NCBI RefSeq assembly: GCF_001720465.1
Contig: NZ_CP017113.1
Location: forward strand, 2,046,001-2,110,000
DNA length: 64,000 nt
DNA from: Porphyrobacter sp. LM 6
Lineage (GTDB): Bacteria > Pseudomonadota > Alphaproteobacteria > Sphingomonadales > Sphingomonadaceae
Reading direction: 5' to 3'
Position 1 is the stretch's first letter. Each line of letters starts with the position of its first letter. Below the pieces are notes generated by a model, which was given only the letters and a program-made list of their open reading frames with translations, was not told the origin of the DNA and did no database searches. A program made the position numbers and the translations under genes. Shown piece after piece: positions 1 to 10,586 of this stretch.

Positions 1-78
1 AACGGCATCGCGGATCACCGCGAAATTGTGCGCCGGGTCGATGCCCGAACACATTTGCAGAAGCGCGATTTTCGGCAT
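1..78 (-). CDS. carbon-nitrogen hydrolase (nitrilase family), N-terminal fragment
   Basis: Only the first 26 codons are in the window; the gene runs off the left edge. The N-terminus MPKIALLQMCSGIDPAHNF looks like the first beta-strand of nitrilase/omega-amidase family hydrolases, which usually start with a short hydrophobic strand followed by a conserved Gln. The ATG overlaps the grxC stop codon by 4 bp (ATGA), so the two are translationally coupled. A glutaredoxin followed by a carbon-nitrogen hydrolase is a common alphaproteobacterial pair, which supports the call. The catalytic Glu-Lys-Cys triad lies outside the window, so the family assignment is tentative. Confidence 0.6.
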   Translation of the reverse strand, partial: MPKIALLQMCSGIDPAHNFAVIRDAV

Positions 79-344
79 CAGCCCGCCAGCAGCGCGTCGA
101 GCTTGCCTTCGCGCTCGAGCGCGGCGAGTTCGTCCGAACCGCCCACGTGCACATCGCCGATGAAGATCTGCGGCACTGTCACCGCATCGGGAGCGCGGGC
201 GAGCATTTCGGCGCGCTTGGCCCCGCCCAGCGTGATGTCATATTCGGTAAAGACAGCGCCCTTCTCGGTCAGCAGGCGCTTGGCGCGCACGCAGAAGGGG
301 CAGGCAAATTTGGTGTAAATGTCGATCTGAGGCGCAGCCATCAT
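78..344 (-). CDS. grxC: glutaredoxin, GrxC type
   Basis: Small glutathione-dependent disulfide oxidoreductase of 88 aa, the usual length of a dithiol glutaredoxin. The redox site CPFC is at residues 15-18 after a beta-strand, the cis-proline motif TVPQIFI is near residues 56-62, and the glutathione-binding GGSDEL follows. Two consecutive ATG codons (344 and 341) could start translation; both lie just after a purine-rich AAGAGGG. The frame stays open far upstream, but that part is antisense to the heat-shock gene and has no domain, so I start here. It is divergent from hsp20 and overlaps the downstream hydrolase by 4 bp. Confidence 0.92.
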   Translation of the reverse strand: MMAAPQIDIYTKFACPFCVRAKRLLTEKGAVFTEYDITLGGAKRAEMLARAPDAVTVPQIFIGDVHVGGSDELAALEREGKLDALLAG

Positions 345-350
345 GTCCCT

Positions 351-380
351 CTTGAAAGCGCGTGTGTCGCAACCAGATAA
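351..380 (+). promoter_or_regulatory. candidate RpoH (sigma-32) promoter for hsp20
   Basis: CTTGAAA at 351-357, the sigma-32 -35 consensus, is followed after 15 bases by CCAGATAA at 373-380, which resembles the CCCCAT-type -10. A start near 387 would give a leader of about 107 nt carrying the thermometer-like hairpin. The -10 match is partial. Confidence 0.5.
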
Positions 381-429
381 GCACAGTCGCCGCGTTTCGC
401 CAGCCTTGGGAAACGGGAACGGCGGCAAA

Positions 430-489
430 GCGGGTGCTGCATCCGGCAGGCCCGCAACACGAACCAAATTGCTCATGTGAAGAGGATTT
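430..489 (+). promoter_or_regulatory. ROSE-like RNA thermometer in the hsp20 leader
   Basis: The last hairpin pairs AAATTGCTC (466-474) with GAGGATTT (482-489) across loop ATGTGAA, burying the Shine-Dalgarno AGGA at 483-486. The pairing contains a G-G opposition (471/485) and a bulged U within TTGCT, the hallmark of ROSE elements, which melt at heat-shock temperature and free the ribosome site. A stronger upstream hairpin sits at 430-455 (GCGGG/CCCGC with inner CTGC/GCAG). ROSE elements typically precede small heat-shock genes in alphaproteobacteria. Structure was drawn by eye. Confidence 0.7.
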
Positions 490-494
490 GCGCT

Positions 495-980
495 ATGTCC
501 CGTTTCGATTTCACCCCCTATCGCCGCTCGACCGTGGGCTTTGATCGCCTGTTCGACCTGCTCGAAAACCAGGCGCGGCTCAACGCCGGCGACAATTATC
601 CCCCGTTCAACATCTCGCGCCGCGGCGAGGACAATTACCGCATCACCCTCGCGGTGGCGGGCTTCCGTCCGACCGACATCGACATCACCGCTCAGCAGAA
701 CCTGCTCGTCGTGCAAGGGCGCAAGCGCGAGGAGATCGAGGATGGTTCGGAGCTGATCCACCTCGGCATCGCCAACCGCGGGTTTGAGCGCCGCTTTGAA
801 CTCGCCGATTTCGTGCGGGTCGAGCGCGCCGATCTGGCCGACGGCCTGCTGATCATCGATCTGGTGCGCGAAGTCCCCGATGCGATGAAGCCGCGCAAGA
901 TCGCGATCGGCGGCACCGCGCAGCTTTCGGCCGTGCCCTCGCCCAGCGAGGATGACGACAAGGCCGCCAGCGCCGCGTGA
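495..980 (+). CDS. small heat-shock protein, Hsp20/IbpA family
   Basis: ATP-independent holdase chaperone of 161 aa. The N-terminus (FTPYRRSTVGFDRLFDLLEN) matches the IbpA-type start, with the alpha-crystallin domain over about residues 35-140, including YPPFNI, YRITLAVAGF and a terminal strand with ADGLLIIDLVREVP. The C-terminal RKIAI carries the I-x-I/V-type tail motif used for oligomer assembly. The ATG at 495 follows AGAGGA by 8 bases. An in-frame GTG at 477 is less likely because that site lies inside the loop of the thermometer hairpin. The gene stands alone and ends before a strong terminator. Confidence 0.93.
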   Translation: MSRFDFTPYRRSTVGFDRLFDLLENQARLNAGDNYPPFNISRRGEDNYRITLAVAGFRPTDIDITAQQNLLVVQGRKREEIEDGSELIHLGIANRGFERRFELADFVRVERADLADGLLIIDLVREVPDAMKPRKIAIGGTAQLSAVPSPSEDDDKAASAA

Positions 981-1013
981 GGCGCGCCAAACCCAAACCA
1001 AAATTCGAATGAA

Positions 1014-1041
1014 AAGGGGCGGATCGTGAGATCCGCCCCTT
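1014..1041 (+). terminator. hairpin terminator after hsp20
   Basis: Perfect 12-bp inverted repeat (1014-1025 with 1030-1041) around loop GTGA, 33 bases after the hsp20 stop. The right arm ends in TT and no long U tract follows, so it may be weakly intrinsic, but the stem is very stable. Confidence 0.7.
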
Positions 1042-1377
1042 GCGACTTGCGCCGCCCTGTCTGGTCCTATCCGTCCGGGTCGCAGAAGACGGACAAAACC
1101 GGACAAGCTCTTGTGCAGGTACCGAGGGTAAATCGTCCTTTCGGAACGACCTTCCGCCTATCATCAGGAGCCGGGAAAAAGCCCTAGCTCCGGGTTCCTA
1201 CCAAAGCCTGAAACACGCCATGCGCATAAGGCGAATTGGCAAGAACTGGCAAGCGCAATTTCCAAAGCTTGTAAGGAAGCGACAGGAAAAGTCCCGTTGC
1301 GGAAACAAAGGATTGCGAGCCGTCGTTAGCCAGCGCCCGGCGGCCTGCACAACCTGCCGAAACCCCGGCTGAAAACC
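1042..1377. other. intergenic gap, no gene seen
   Basis: 336 bases between the hsp20 terminator and the convergent pyrG stop. Open frames here on both strands are short and without recognisable motifs. I see no tRNA-like arms, no strong hairpin and no repeat. Base composition is somewhat less GC-rich than in the neighbouring genes. Confidence 0.5.
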
Positions 1378-3027
<1,650 letters not shown>

Positions 3028-3134
3028 TTAAGCAAACAGGGGGATTCGGGGCAAGCACTTTGCGGGCGAGAATGCCTCGCCATCCACAATGCTCTGCAAT
3101 CGGAAGCCGGATAGCGCCCTATCCGGCGGCGGTA

Positions 3135-3530
3135 TTACTCGGCGAGCGGGTCCCCGCCGGCAGGAGCCGCAGGCGCGGTCTGTGCCGGAGCGGCCGGCAC
3201 AGGCGTAGCCGGCAATGCAGGGCCGGCGGCCGGGTCAGCCAGCGGATCGAGCGGCGCCGGGGCTGCGCGGTCAAGCGTGGTGGTCACGCCGTCCACCTTG
3301 CCTTCGCGCACGGCGAGCGCGGCGAGCAGGATCGACATTGCGACAAAGACAATCGCCAGCCACTTGGTCGCACGGGTCAGGAAATCTGCCGCCCCGCGCG
3401 CGCCGAAAGCACCGCCGGGATTGCTGCCGATCCCCAGCCCGCCCCCTTCGGAGCGCTGCATCAGGACAACGCCGACCAGCGCAGCGGCCACGATGGCCTG
3501 GATCACGGTGAGGAAGATAAACAGCGACAT
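3135..3530 (-). CDS. secG: protein translocase subunit SecG
   Basis: Small inner-membrane subunit of the SecYEG channel, 131 aa. It has two membrane helices (about residues 2-22 and 52-72) joined by the conserved cytoplasmic loop with LMQRSEGGGLGIG, the SecG signature. The C-terminal 50 residues are an Ala/Pro-rich tail, which lengthens many alphaproteobacterial SecG proteins. The ATG at 3530 starts directly at the first helix; the frame stays open upstream without recognisable sequence, so the longer start was rejected. It lies between tpiA (upstream) and pyrG (downstream), a common alphaproteobacterial order. Confidence 0.93.
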   Translation of the reverse strand: MSLFIFLTVIQAIVAAALVGVVLMQRSEGGGLGIGSNPGGAFGARGAADFLTRATKWLAIVFVAMSILLAALAVREGKVDGVTTTLDRAAPAPLDPLADPAAGPALPATPVPAAPAQTAPAAPAGGDPLAE

Positions 3531-3651
3531 GAAGCAATCTCGGCAAAAGGGCGCAGCCGCGCCCGGATGAAAAATCTGGGGGCCATGTAGGGCGATCACC
3601 GCCGCGCGGCAAGTGCGCGCGGCCTCGGCTCGCCCTGCGGCGGCAGAGCTG

Positions 3652-4425
3652 TCAGACTTCGAACGGCTCGCTTGCGGCGAGCGCGATGCCCATGAAGCTG
3701 TCCGCCGTCAGGCTCGCCCCGCCAACCAGCGCACCGCCGACGTCGGGCACGGCGAAGATTTCCGCAGCGTTCTCAGGCTTGACCGAGCCACCATAGAGGA
3801 TCCGCACTTCAGCGCCCTGCTCTTCGCCGAACAGATCGACCAGCAGCTTGCGGATAGCGCCGTGCATCTCGGCTATATCCCCGGTAGTCGCGGCCGTGCC
3901 GGTGCCGATCGCCCAGATCGGTTCGTAAGCGATGGTGAGCCGCTCGGCGATGTCGCCCGGCAGATCGGCGAGCGCGGGCAGCGATGCGGTCAGCTGCTCG
4001 GTCACGAAGGCGATGGCCTTGCCCGATTCGCGCGTTTCCGCGCTCTCGCCGCAGCACATGATGACGCGCAGGCCCGCAGCAAAGGCGGCTTCGGCCTTTG
4101 CGCGCACCAGCGCGTCGGTCTCGTTGTGGCCTGTGCGCCTTTCGCTATGCCCGAGGATCACGAACTTCGCGCCCGCATCGGCGATCATCGCGGCGGAGAT
4201 ATCGCCGGTGTAGGCACCGCCATCGGCATGATGGCAATCCTGCGCGCCGACGGCGATCTGTTCGGCTTCGCGGTGGATCGGGTGAATCAGCGTGTAAGGC
4301 GGCGCGAGCGCCACCTCCACCTTCATGTGACGCTGGGCGGCGCGGTCGATTGCACGCGCTTCGGAGAGCATCGCGCGGGTGCCGTGCATCTTCCAGTTTC
4401 CGACAATATAGGGTCGGCGGGTCAT
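3652..4425 (-). CDS. tpiA: triosephosphate isomerase
   Basis: Interconverts dihydroxyacetone phosphate and glyceraldehyde 3-phosphate in glycolysis. It has 257 aa and a TIM barrel. The catalytic residues are visible: Lys12 in NWKMHG (His stands where Asn is usual), His93 in ILGHSERR and Glu168 in AYEPIWAIGTG. The phosphate-binding ILYGGSVKPEN is near the C-terminus. The ATG at 4425 gives the standard MTRRPYIVGNWK start; an in-frame extension of 38 codons upstream is featureless. The gene is divergent from the ppiD-like gene across about 240 bp. Confidence 0.97.
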   Translation of the reverse strand: MTRRPYIVGNWKMHGTRAMLSEARAIDRAAQRHMKVEVALAPPYTLIHPIHREAEQIAVGAQDCHHADGGAYTGDISAAMIADAGAKFVILGHSERRTGHNETDALVRAKAEAAFAAGLRVIMCCGESAETRESGKAIAFVTEQLTASLPALADLPGDIAERLTIAYEPIWAIGTGTAATTGDIAEMHGAIRKLLVDLFGEEQGAEVRILYGGSVKPENAAEIFAVPDVGGALVGGASLTADSFMGIALAASEPFEV

Positions 4426-4667
4426 GGGTTCGTCCTGCACTGTGTAAATTGAGAGGCTTAGCAAGCCCGGATCGCGATTCTGTTGCCGCTGTAGTGGTCC
4501 GGGGCCGCGTCCGCTAGCCGAGGACGTTCCACTAGTCAAAACGCATGGGAACCTGTTGCCGCCGGGACGCAGGGACTATAAAGCCGCCAGCGCCGCGCCC
4601 CTTGCGGCGAACCTGCGGGATGCCTGCCGTCCCGCCATCAGCCAGCCTCGGGTGGGTCAGACACGCA

Positions 4668-6602
4668 ATGATTTCGTTTTTTCGCCGGTTTTTCCAGTCG
4701 AAGATCGGTTTGCCGATCGTTCTTGCGTTCCTTGCGCTGATGGCGCTGGCCTTCGCGGCTTCGGATATCACCGGATCGACCTTCGGCGGCGTGTCCAGCT
4801 CCGATCGCGCCGCCGTCGTAGGCGGCGAGGGAATTCCGCTGTCGGATGTGTCGATGGCCGCCAACACCGCGCTTGATCAGGTGCGTCAGCAGAACCCCAC
4901 GCTGACCATGCCCGAGTTCGTGCAGGAAGGCGGGCTGGACGAGGTGATCCGCCAGCTGATCGATCGCTATGCGATTGGTGCCTATGGGGAGAAATACGGC
5001 CTGCGCGCGGGCGAGAACCTGGTGAACAGCGAGATCCTCCAGATCGACGCTTTCCGCGGGCTGACTGGCGAGTTCGATGTCCAGGCCTACCAGGCGGCGC
5101 TGCGCCAGCGGGGCCTGAGCGATGCCATCTTCCGCCGCGATCTTACCGACGGACTGATCGAGCAGCAATTGCTCAAGCCTGCCATCGCCGCGCCGGTTCT
5201 GCCCGAAAAGATCGCGCGTCAATATGCTTCGCTCGTGCTCGAACGACGCAAGGGCGAGATCGTGCTGATCCCCAGCACCGCCTTCGCCCCGGCTGGCAAC
5301 CCGACCGAGGCGCAACTGACCGCCTGGTACAATGACAACCGCACCCAGTTCATCCGCCCCGAACGGCGCACGCTGCGCTTTGCGGTGTTCGGCAATGATA
5401 CCCTGAAGGTCAACGACACCCCGACCGCAGCCGAAATCACCGCCCGCTACAAGCGTGACGCGGTGAAGTATCAGGCGAGCGAGCGCCGTGCGCTGACCAG
5501 CTTCGTGGTGCCGACACAGGATGCCGCCAAGGCGCTCGCCGCCCGCATCCGCGGTGGTGTCTCGCTGGAAGCGGCCGCGCGCGAAGCCGGGTTCACTGCC
5601 TCCAAGACCGAACTGCAAAGCCGCGAAGCACTGTCCGGTTCGACCAGCTTTGCCTTTGCCGAAGCCGCCTTCAAGGCCGCGCAGGGCGGCATCGTCGAGC
5701 CCGCGCAAGGCACGCTCGGCTGGTATGTCGCGCGGGTCGACCAGATCGAACGCATCCCGGCGCGCAGCCTTGCGCAGGCGACGGCTGAAATCGCCGCCGC
5801 CCTCAAGGCCGAGAAGCGCAGCACCGCTGTGGCCGACATGACCGCCGAAATCGAAAGCGAAATCGATGGCGGCACCGCGCTTGCCGAAGTCGCCAAGGCC
5901 TATGGTCTGAAGGTCGAAACCACGCCCGCGCTGCTCGCCAATGGTCAGGCCTTCGGCCAGCCCGGCGTGCAGATCGTCCCGCAGCTGGTGCCGGTGCTCA
6001 CCACCGCGTTCCAGATGGAAGAGAGCGAGCCCCAGTTGGCCGAAATCGTACCGGGTCAGCAGTTCGTGATCTTCGAAGTCGCGCGCGTCGATGAAGCCTC
6101 CGCTCCTCCCCTGGCAGAAGTGCGCGCCGCCGCGCTTGACGGCTGGAAGCGCGCGCAGGGTGCCACCCTCGCCCGTGCCGCAGCGGACCGCATCACCGCC
6201 AAGCTGCGCGCCAAGACGCCGGTCGAAGCCGCCATGGCTGCCGAAAAGCGCCCCGGTATCGAACGCGACGTGATCGATCTTGAACGCCGCGAGCTGCTTG
6301 CCAACCGGCGGGGCGCCCTCCCGCCTCCGCTTGTGCTGCTGTTCAGCATGGCCGAAGGCTCGGTCAAGGTGCTCGAGGCGCCGCGCAATCTCGGATGGTA
6401 TGTCGTGAGCCTGCAGGACATCAGCACCAGCCCGGTCGAGAGCGAGCCCGGTCTTGTCCAGCAGGCGCGCCAGCAGCTGAGCCCGGCGCTGGCCGACGAG
6501 TATCGCCGTCAGGCCACCGCCGCGATGCGCGCGGAGCTGGGCGTGACCAAGAACGACGAAGCCATCGCGACGCTCCGCAAGCAGCTCACCGGCGCGCAGT
6601 GA
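4668..6602 (+). CDS. SurA/PpiD-type periplasmic folding chaperone, peptidylprolyl isomerase
   Basis: 644-aa membrane-anchored chaperone with a parvulin-like domain. It has one N-terminal membrane helix (about residues 12-32, after the basic FFRRFFQSK), then a SurA_N-type helical segment (about 50-200), a rather degenerate PPIase domain (about 250-375, ending near GTLGWYVARVDQIE) and a second homologous stretch toward the C-terminus ending LGWYVVSLQD. This is the PpiD architecture, acting on proteins leaving the Sec channel. The ATG at 4668 places the anchor at the N-terminus. It directly precedes trpE, 18 bp apart, an order often seen in alphaproteobacteria. Confidence 0.88.
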   Translation: MISFFRRFFQSKIGLPIVLAFLALMALAFAASDITGSTFGGVSSSDRAAVVGGEGIPLSDVSMAANTALDQVRQQNPTLTMPEFVQEGGLDEVIRQLIDRYAIGAYGEKYGLRAGENLVNSEILQIDAFRGLTGEFDVQAYQAALRQRGLSDAIFRRDLTDGLIEQQLLKPAIAAPVLPEKIARQYASLVLERRKGEIVLIPSTAFAPAGNPTEAQLTAWYNDNRTQFIRPERRTLRFAVFGNDTLKVNDTPTAAEITARYKRDAVKYQASERRALTSFVVPTQDAAKALAARIRGGVSLEAAAREAGFTASKTELQSREALSGSTSFAFAEAAFKAAQGGIVEPAQGTLGWYVARVDQIERIPARSLAQATAEIAAALKAEKRSTAVADMTAEIESEIDGGTALAEVAKAYGLKVETTPALLANGQAFGQPGVQIVPQLVPVLTTAFQMEESEPQLAEIVPGQQFVIFEVARVDEASAPPLAEVRAAALDGWKRAQGATLARAAADRITAKLRAKTPVEAAMAAEKRPGIERDVIDLERRELLANRRGALPPPLVLLFSMAEGSVKVLEAPRNLGWYVVSLQDISTSPVESEPGLVQQARQQLSPALADEYRRQATAAMRAELGVTKNDEAIATLRKQLTGAQ

Positions 6603-6620
6603 CGCAGGTCTGATCGCTTC

Positions 6621-8153
6621 GTGACCACCGCCGTTCCGCCCGCAGGCCTGCCCGAAAACGCCGCCGCTGCCGTCCAGGCGCTTGCCGCAGGGCGTCCGGC
6701 GCTGGTGTGGCGGCGGATCATTGCCGACAGTGACACGCCGGTGGGTGCGGCGCGGCGGCTGATCGTGCCGGGGCGCGGCGATTTCCTGCTCGAATCGGTC
6801 GAAGGCGGCGAAGTGCGCGGGCGTTACAGCCTGTTGGGGCTCGACCCCGATCTGGTGTTCCGCGCGAAGGGCGACACGGCGGAGATCAACCAAAATTGGA
6901 AGCTCGACCGCGAAACCTTCAGCCCCTGCGCGGGCGATGCCCTTTCCGCCCTGCGCGATCTCGCGGCGACGTGCCGGGTCGATCCCATGCCCGAAGGCCT
7001 GCCGCCCGCCCTCGCCTGCCTTGTAGGCTATCTCGGCTACGAAACCATCGGTCTGGTCGAAACCCTGCCGCGCGCGCCCGACAGCGCGCTTGAACTGCCC
7101 GACATGCTGTTCGTGCGCCCCACGGTGATCCTGGTGTTCGACGGGCTGACCAATGTGCTCTTCGCCATCGCGCCGATCTGGGAAGCGAGCGATCCGGCCG
7201 CCGCAGTCGAACGCGCGGGCGAGCGGATCGATGCGACGCTCAGCCAGCTCGGCACGGCGCTGCCTGCCGTAGCGGCCGAGGACGTGCCTTCCGCCCTGCC
7301 CGATCTTGTGCCGGTGATCGCGCCCGACGATTACAAGGCGATGGCGTTGAAGGCGAAGGACTACATCCTTGCAGGCGACATCTTCCAGGTGGTGCTGGCC
7401 CAGCGCTTTACCGCGCCCTTCACCCTGCCCCCGCTGGCGCTTTACCGCGCGCTGCGGCGGGTGAATCCCTCGCCTTTCCTCTACTTCCTCGATCTGCCGG
7501 GCTTTGCGCTGGTCGGCTCCTCGCCCGAAATCCTCGTGCGGGTGCGAGAGGGCGAAGTCACCATCCGCCCCATCGCCGGAACGCGTCCACGCGGCGCCAC
7601 CCGCGACGAGGACATCGCGAACGAAGCCAGCCTGCTCGCCGATCCCAAGGAGCGCGCCGAGCATCTGATGCTGCTTGATCTCGGGCGCAATGACGTGGGC
7701 CGCGTAGCAGCGGCGGGGACGGTCGAAGTCACCGACAGCTTCACCATCGAACGTTACAGCCACGTGATGCACATCGTCAGCAATGTCGTGGGCGAGCTTG
7801 ATCCGTCGAAGGATGCGCTCGACGCGCTGTTCGCAGGCTTCCCGGCGGGAACGGTCTCCGGTGCGCCGAAAATCCGCGCCTGCGAAATCATTGCCGAACT
7901 GGAGCCCGAAACGCGCGGGGCCTATGCCGGGGGCGTGGGCTATTTCGCGCCCGACGGCAGCCTCGATAGCTGCATCGTGCTGCGAACCGCGGTGGTGAAG
8001 GACGGGGTGATGCACGTGCAGGCGGGCGCCGGCATCGTTGCCGACAGCGACCCTGATTACGAGCTCGCCGAATGCCGCGCCAAGTCCGGCGCGCTGATCG
8101 CCGCCGCACGCGAGGCGGTGCGCGTGGCGGGCGAACCGGGGTATGGCCAGTGA
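6621..8153 (+). CDS. trpE: anthranilate synthase component I
   Basis: First step of tryptophan synthesis: chorismate plus ammonia to anthranilate. It has 510 aa. The N-terminal domain carries LLES at residues 57-60, the tryptophan-binding element that gives feedback inhibition. The chorismate-binding domain (about 235-495) has PIAGTRPRGATR, LLDLGRNDVGRVA and AGTVSGAPKIRA. The start is a GTG at 6621, 18 bp after the chaperone gene; it is the first start consistent with the alignment of the N-terminal domain. The stop overlaps the next gene by 1 base. No leader peptide or attenuator was seen upstream. Confidence 0.97.
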   Translation: MTTAVPPAGLPENAAAAVQALAAGRPALVWRRIIADSDTPVGAARRLIVPGRGDFLLESVEGGEVRGRYSLLGLDPDLVFRAKGDTAEINQNWKLDRETFSPCAGDALSALRDLAATCRVDPMPEGLPPALACLVGYLGYETIGLVETLPRAPDSALELPDMLFVRPTVILVFDGLTNVLFAIAPIWEASDPAAAVERAGERIDATLSQLGTALPAVAAEDVPSALPDLVPVIAPDDYKAMALKAKDYILAGDIFQVVLAQRFTAPFTLPPLALYRALRRVNPSPFLYFLDLPGFALVGSSPEILVRVREGEVTIRPIAGTRPRGATRDEDIANEASLLADPKERAEHLMLLDLGRNDVGRVAAAGTVEVTDSFTIERYSHVMHIVSNVVGELDPSKDALDALFAGFPAGTVSGAPKIRACEIIAELEPETRGAYAGGVGYFAPDGSLDSCIVLRTAVVKDGVMHVQAGAGIVADSDPDYELAECRAKSGALIAAAREAVRVAGEPGYGQ

Positions 8154-8989
8154 TGCGCGCCGCTTTCCTTTGCATGGCCGGCTTGTTCGCCCTTGCCGCC
8201 TGCTCCGATCCTCCGGCGGGCGAGCCCGTGGTGCGCTCGCAGCTCGATGGCTCGCAGCCCAAGGCCTCGCCCTCGGCCAAGGCCACGCAAGCGACCGGCG
8301 GTCCCTCGGCCTGCCGCGCAGTTGTGTTCGAGAGTGTGCCGCTAACCCATTGCATCGCCGATCCGGCCAAGCACCGCATCGGAATGGCGAACCTCGGGCC
8401 GGACAAGCAGCCCTTCGGTTCGCTGCTGACCTTCAGTGGCACGGTCGATGCGTCCACCATCGCCTTTGCGATCAATGGCGGGATGTATGGCGATGATCTG
8501 AAGCCCATCGGCTACTATGTCGAGAATGGCGAGCGCCTGAAGGAGCTCAACCGCGAGAACGGTGAGGGCAATTTCTACATGAAGCCCAACGGGGTGTTCT
8601 TCGGCTCAGGCGGCCAATGGCGCGTGCTGGGGAGCAACACCTTCTTCGAGACCGTGGGTGACCGCCCGCAATTCGGGACGCAATCCGGCCCGTTGCTTTT
8701 GGTGGATGGCAAGCTTCACCCTGACATTCAGGACGATGGCCCCTCCAGGGCGATCCGCAACGGCGTGGGCGTCGATGCCAGCGGCAAGGCGCATTTCGTG
8801 ATTTCGGGCGGGCCGATCAGCTTCGGGCAATTGGCGCGGTTCTATCGCGACGAGCTCAAGGTATCGAACGCACTCTATCTCGACGGGCAGGTATCCTCGC
8901 TATGGGATCCGGCGACCGGCAGGCAGGACGAGGGCCGCGTCGGCCCGATCATCGTGGTGACGAAACGCGAAGAGGCGAAGGCGCAATGA
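8153..8989 (+). CDS. phosphodiester glycosidase family (NAGPA/DUF2233) lipoprotein
   Basis: 278 aa. The signal peptide [17 protein letters not shown] ends in a lipobox with the lipid-accepting Cys at residue 17. The rest looks like a phosphodiester glycosidase (NAGPA) domain: [52 protein letters not shown] and a terminal [11 protein letters not shown]. Family members cleave N-acetylglucosamine from phosphodiesters or act on exopolysaccharides; the substrate here is unknown. It is locked between trpE (TGATG overlap) and trpG (ATGA overlap), so it is co-translated with tryptophan genes despite being exported. Confidence 0.85.
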   Translation: MRAAFLCMAGLFALAACSDPPAGEPVVRSQLDGSQPKASPSAKATQATGGPSACRAVVFESVPLTHCIADPAKHRIGMANLGPDKQPFGSLLTFSGTVDASTIAFAINGGMYGDDLKPIGYYVENGERLKELNRENGEGNFYMKPNGVFFGSGGQWRVLGSNTFFETVGDRPQFGTQSGPLLLVDGKLHPDIQDDGPSRAIRNGVGVDASGKAHFVISGGPISFGQLARFYRDELKVSNALYLDGQVSSLWDPATGRQDEGRVGPIIVVTKREEAKAQ

Positions 8990-9597
8990 TTCTCGTCATC
9001 GACAATTACGACAGCTTCACCTTCAACCTCGTCCATTACCTGATGGAGCTGGGGGCCGAGGTGCGTGTCGAGCGCAATGACGCGCTGACCGCTGCCGAGG
9101 CGCTTCGGACCAATGCGACCGGCTTCCTGATCTCCCCCGGCCCCTGCACACCCAACGAGGCGGGGATCAGCCTCGATCTGGTCGCGGCCTGTGCCGATAG
9201 CGGCAAGCCCTTGATGGGCGTGTGTCTGGGCCACCAGGCGATCGGCCAGCATTTCGGCGGGCAGGTCGTGCGCGGCGGGCTGATGCACGGCAAGACCTCT
9301 CCGGTGAGCCATGACGGGACGGGCGTGTTCGCCGGGCTGCCCAGCCCCTTCACCGCGACGCGCTATCACAGTCTTGAGGTGGTCAACGTTCCGAACGAGC
9401 TGATCGCCAATGCCCATGCCGAAACGCCGGGGAGCGATCACCCCAGCGTGATGGGCTTCCGCCACGCAAGCCTGCCGATCCACTCGGTGCAGTTCCACCC
9501 CGAAAGCATCGCCACCGAGCACGGCCACGCCCTGCTCGCGAACTTCGTGCGGCTGTGCGGGATGGAGCCGGTGCTGCCCGAAAGGCTGCGCGCATGA
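8986..9597 (+). CDS. trpG: anthranilate synthase component II (glutamine amidotransferase)
   Basis: Supplies ammonia from glutamine to TrpE. It has 203 aa and a class I amidotransferase fold: N-terminal [26 protein letters not shown], nucleophile Cys in [10 protein letters not shown], and the His-Glu pair in [11 protein letters not shown]. The start ATG overlaps the lipoprotein stop (ATGA), and the trpG stop overlaps the trpD start the same way, so the operon is fully coupled. The same subunit may also serve p-aminobenzoate synthesis; the sequence does not settle this. Confidence 0.96.
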   Translation: MILVIDNYDSFTFNLVHYLMELGAEVRVERNDALTAAEALRTNATGFLISPGPCTPNEAGISLDLVAACADSGKPLMGVCLGHQAIGQHFGGQVVRGGLMHGKTSPVSHDGTGVFAGLPSPFTATRYHSLEVVNVPNELIANAHAETPGSDHPSVMGFRHASLPIHSVQFHPESIATEHGHALLANFVRLCGMEPVLPERLRA

Positions 9598-10586
9598 GCC
9601 TGCTGCCCGATGTCGCCGCGCCGCTCTCCGAAGCCGAGGCCGAAGCCGCATTCGGCGTCCTGCTCGACGGCGCGCCTTCGGAAACCGAGATCGAGCGCTT
9701 CCTTGTTGCCCTGTCAGCACGCGGGGAGACGGCGGACGAAATCGCCGGCGCGGCGCGGGCGCTGCGGGCGCGGCTGATCCCGATTAGAGGCCCCGAAGGC
9801 GCGATCGACGTCTGCGGCACGGGGGGTGACGGGCACCACACACTCAATGTCTCGACCGCCGTCAGCCTTGTCGTCGCGGCCTGCGGCGTGCCGGTCGCCA
9901 AGCACGGCAACCGCGCGGCGAGTTCCAAGGCAGGCGCGGCGGATACGCTCGAAGCCCTCGGTCTCGATATGGATGCTGCCGGGCGCACAGCAGAGCGGAC
10001 GCTCGAAGAGATCGGCATCTGCTTCCTCTTCGCCCGCAACCACCACCCGGCGATGGCGCGCATCCAGCCCATCCGCACGCGTATCGGCCAGCGCACGATC
10101 TTCAACCTGATGGGCCCGCTGTCGAACCCCGCGAAGGTCACCAGCCAGCTGATCGGCATTGCGCGCCCCGCCTATGTGCCGATCTACGCCGGCGCGCTGG
10201 CGCGGCTCGGCACCGGCAAGTCGCTGATTGTCTCGGGCGACGAGGGGCTCGACGAGCTGAGCCTTGCGGGCGGCAACGAGGTTGCGGTGGTCACAGGCAA
10301 CGGCTTCATCATGGAGCGCATCAATGCGCGGGTCGCAAGCCTGCCCCACGCCCCCGTCGAAGCGATCCGCGGCGGCGATGCCAAGCACAATGCGGTGGCG
10401 CTGAAGGCGCTGCTGATGGGCGTGCCCGGCCCCTATCGCGATGCGGTGCTGTTCAATGCGGCGGGCGCGCTGATGGTCGCCGGACGCGGCGAGGACTGGG
10501 CGACGCGCGTTGCCATGGCCGCCGAAGCGCTCGATTCGGGCCGCGCCAAGGTGTTGCTCGAAAAATGGATCGATCTGGCGGTATGA
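9594..10586 (+). CDS. trpD: anthranilate phosphoribosyltransferase
   Basis: Transfers the phosphoribosyl group of PRPP to anthranilate, the second step of tryptophan synthesis. It has 330 aa. Glycine-rich PRPP loop [15 protein letters not shown], then [14 protein letters not shown], and later [10 protein letters not shown] and GDEGLDELS, all typical of TrpD. The ATG at 9594 overlaps the trpG stop (ATGA); the frame is open 13 codons further up inside trpG, but this start restores the family N-terminus. Confidence 0.97.
   Translation: MSLLPDVAAPLSEAEAEAAFGVLLDGAPSETEIERFLVALSARGETADEIAGAARALRARLIPIRGPEGAIDVCGTGGDGHHTLNVSTAVSLVVAACGVPVAKHGNRAASSKAGAADTLEALGLDMDAAGRTAERTLEEIGICFLFARNHHPAMARIQPIRTRIGQRTIFNLMGPLSNPAKVTSQLIGIARPAYVPIYAGALARLGTGKSLIVSGDEGLDELSLAGGNEVAVVTGNGFIMERINARVASLPHAPVEAIRGGDAKHNAVALKALLMGVPGPYRDAVLFNAAGALMVAGRGEDWATRVAMAAEALDSGRAKVLLEKWIDLAV

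Noticed and set aside
78..1106. 342-codon frame ending in glutaredoxin
   Set aside because: The part before 344 is antisense to hsp20 and lacks any domain; the start at 344 fits the family length.
1042..1377. tRNA or other small RNA gene in the gap between hsp20 and pyrG
   Set aside because: No TTCRANY-type T arm, no cloverleaf pairing and no strong hairpin was found.
4638..8015. Very long minus-strand open frame (over 1100 codons) antisense to the ppiD-like gene and trpE
   Set aside because: It is the antisense shadow of two well-supported genes in GC-rich DNA; composition is Arg/His/Gly/Ala-rich with no domain.
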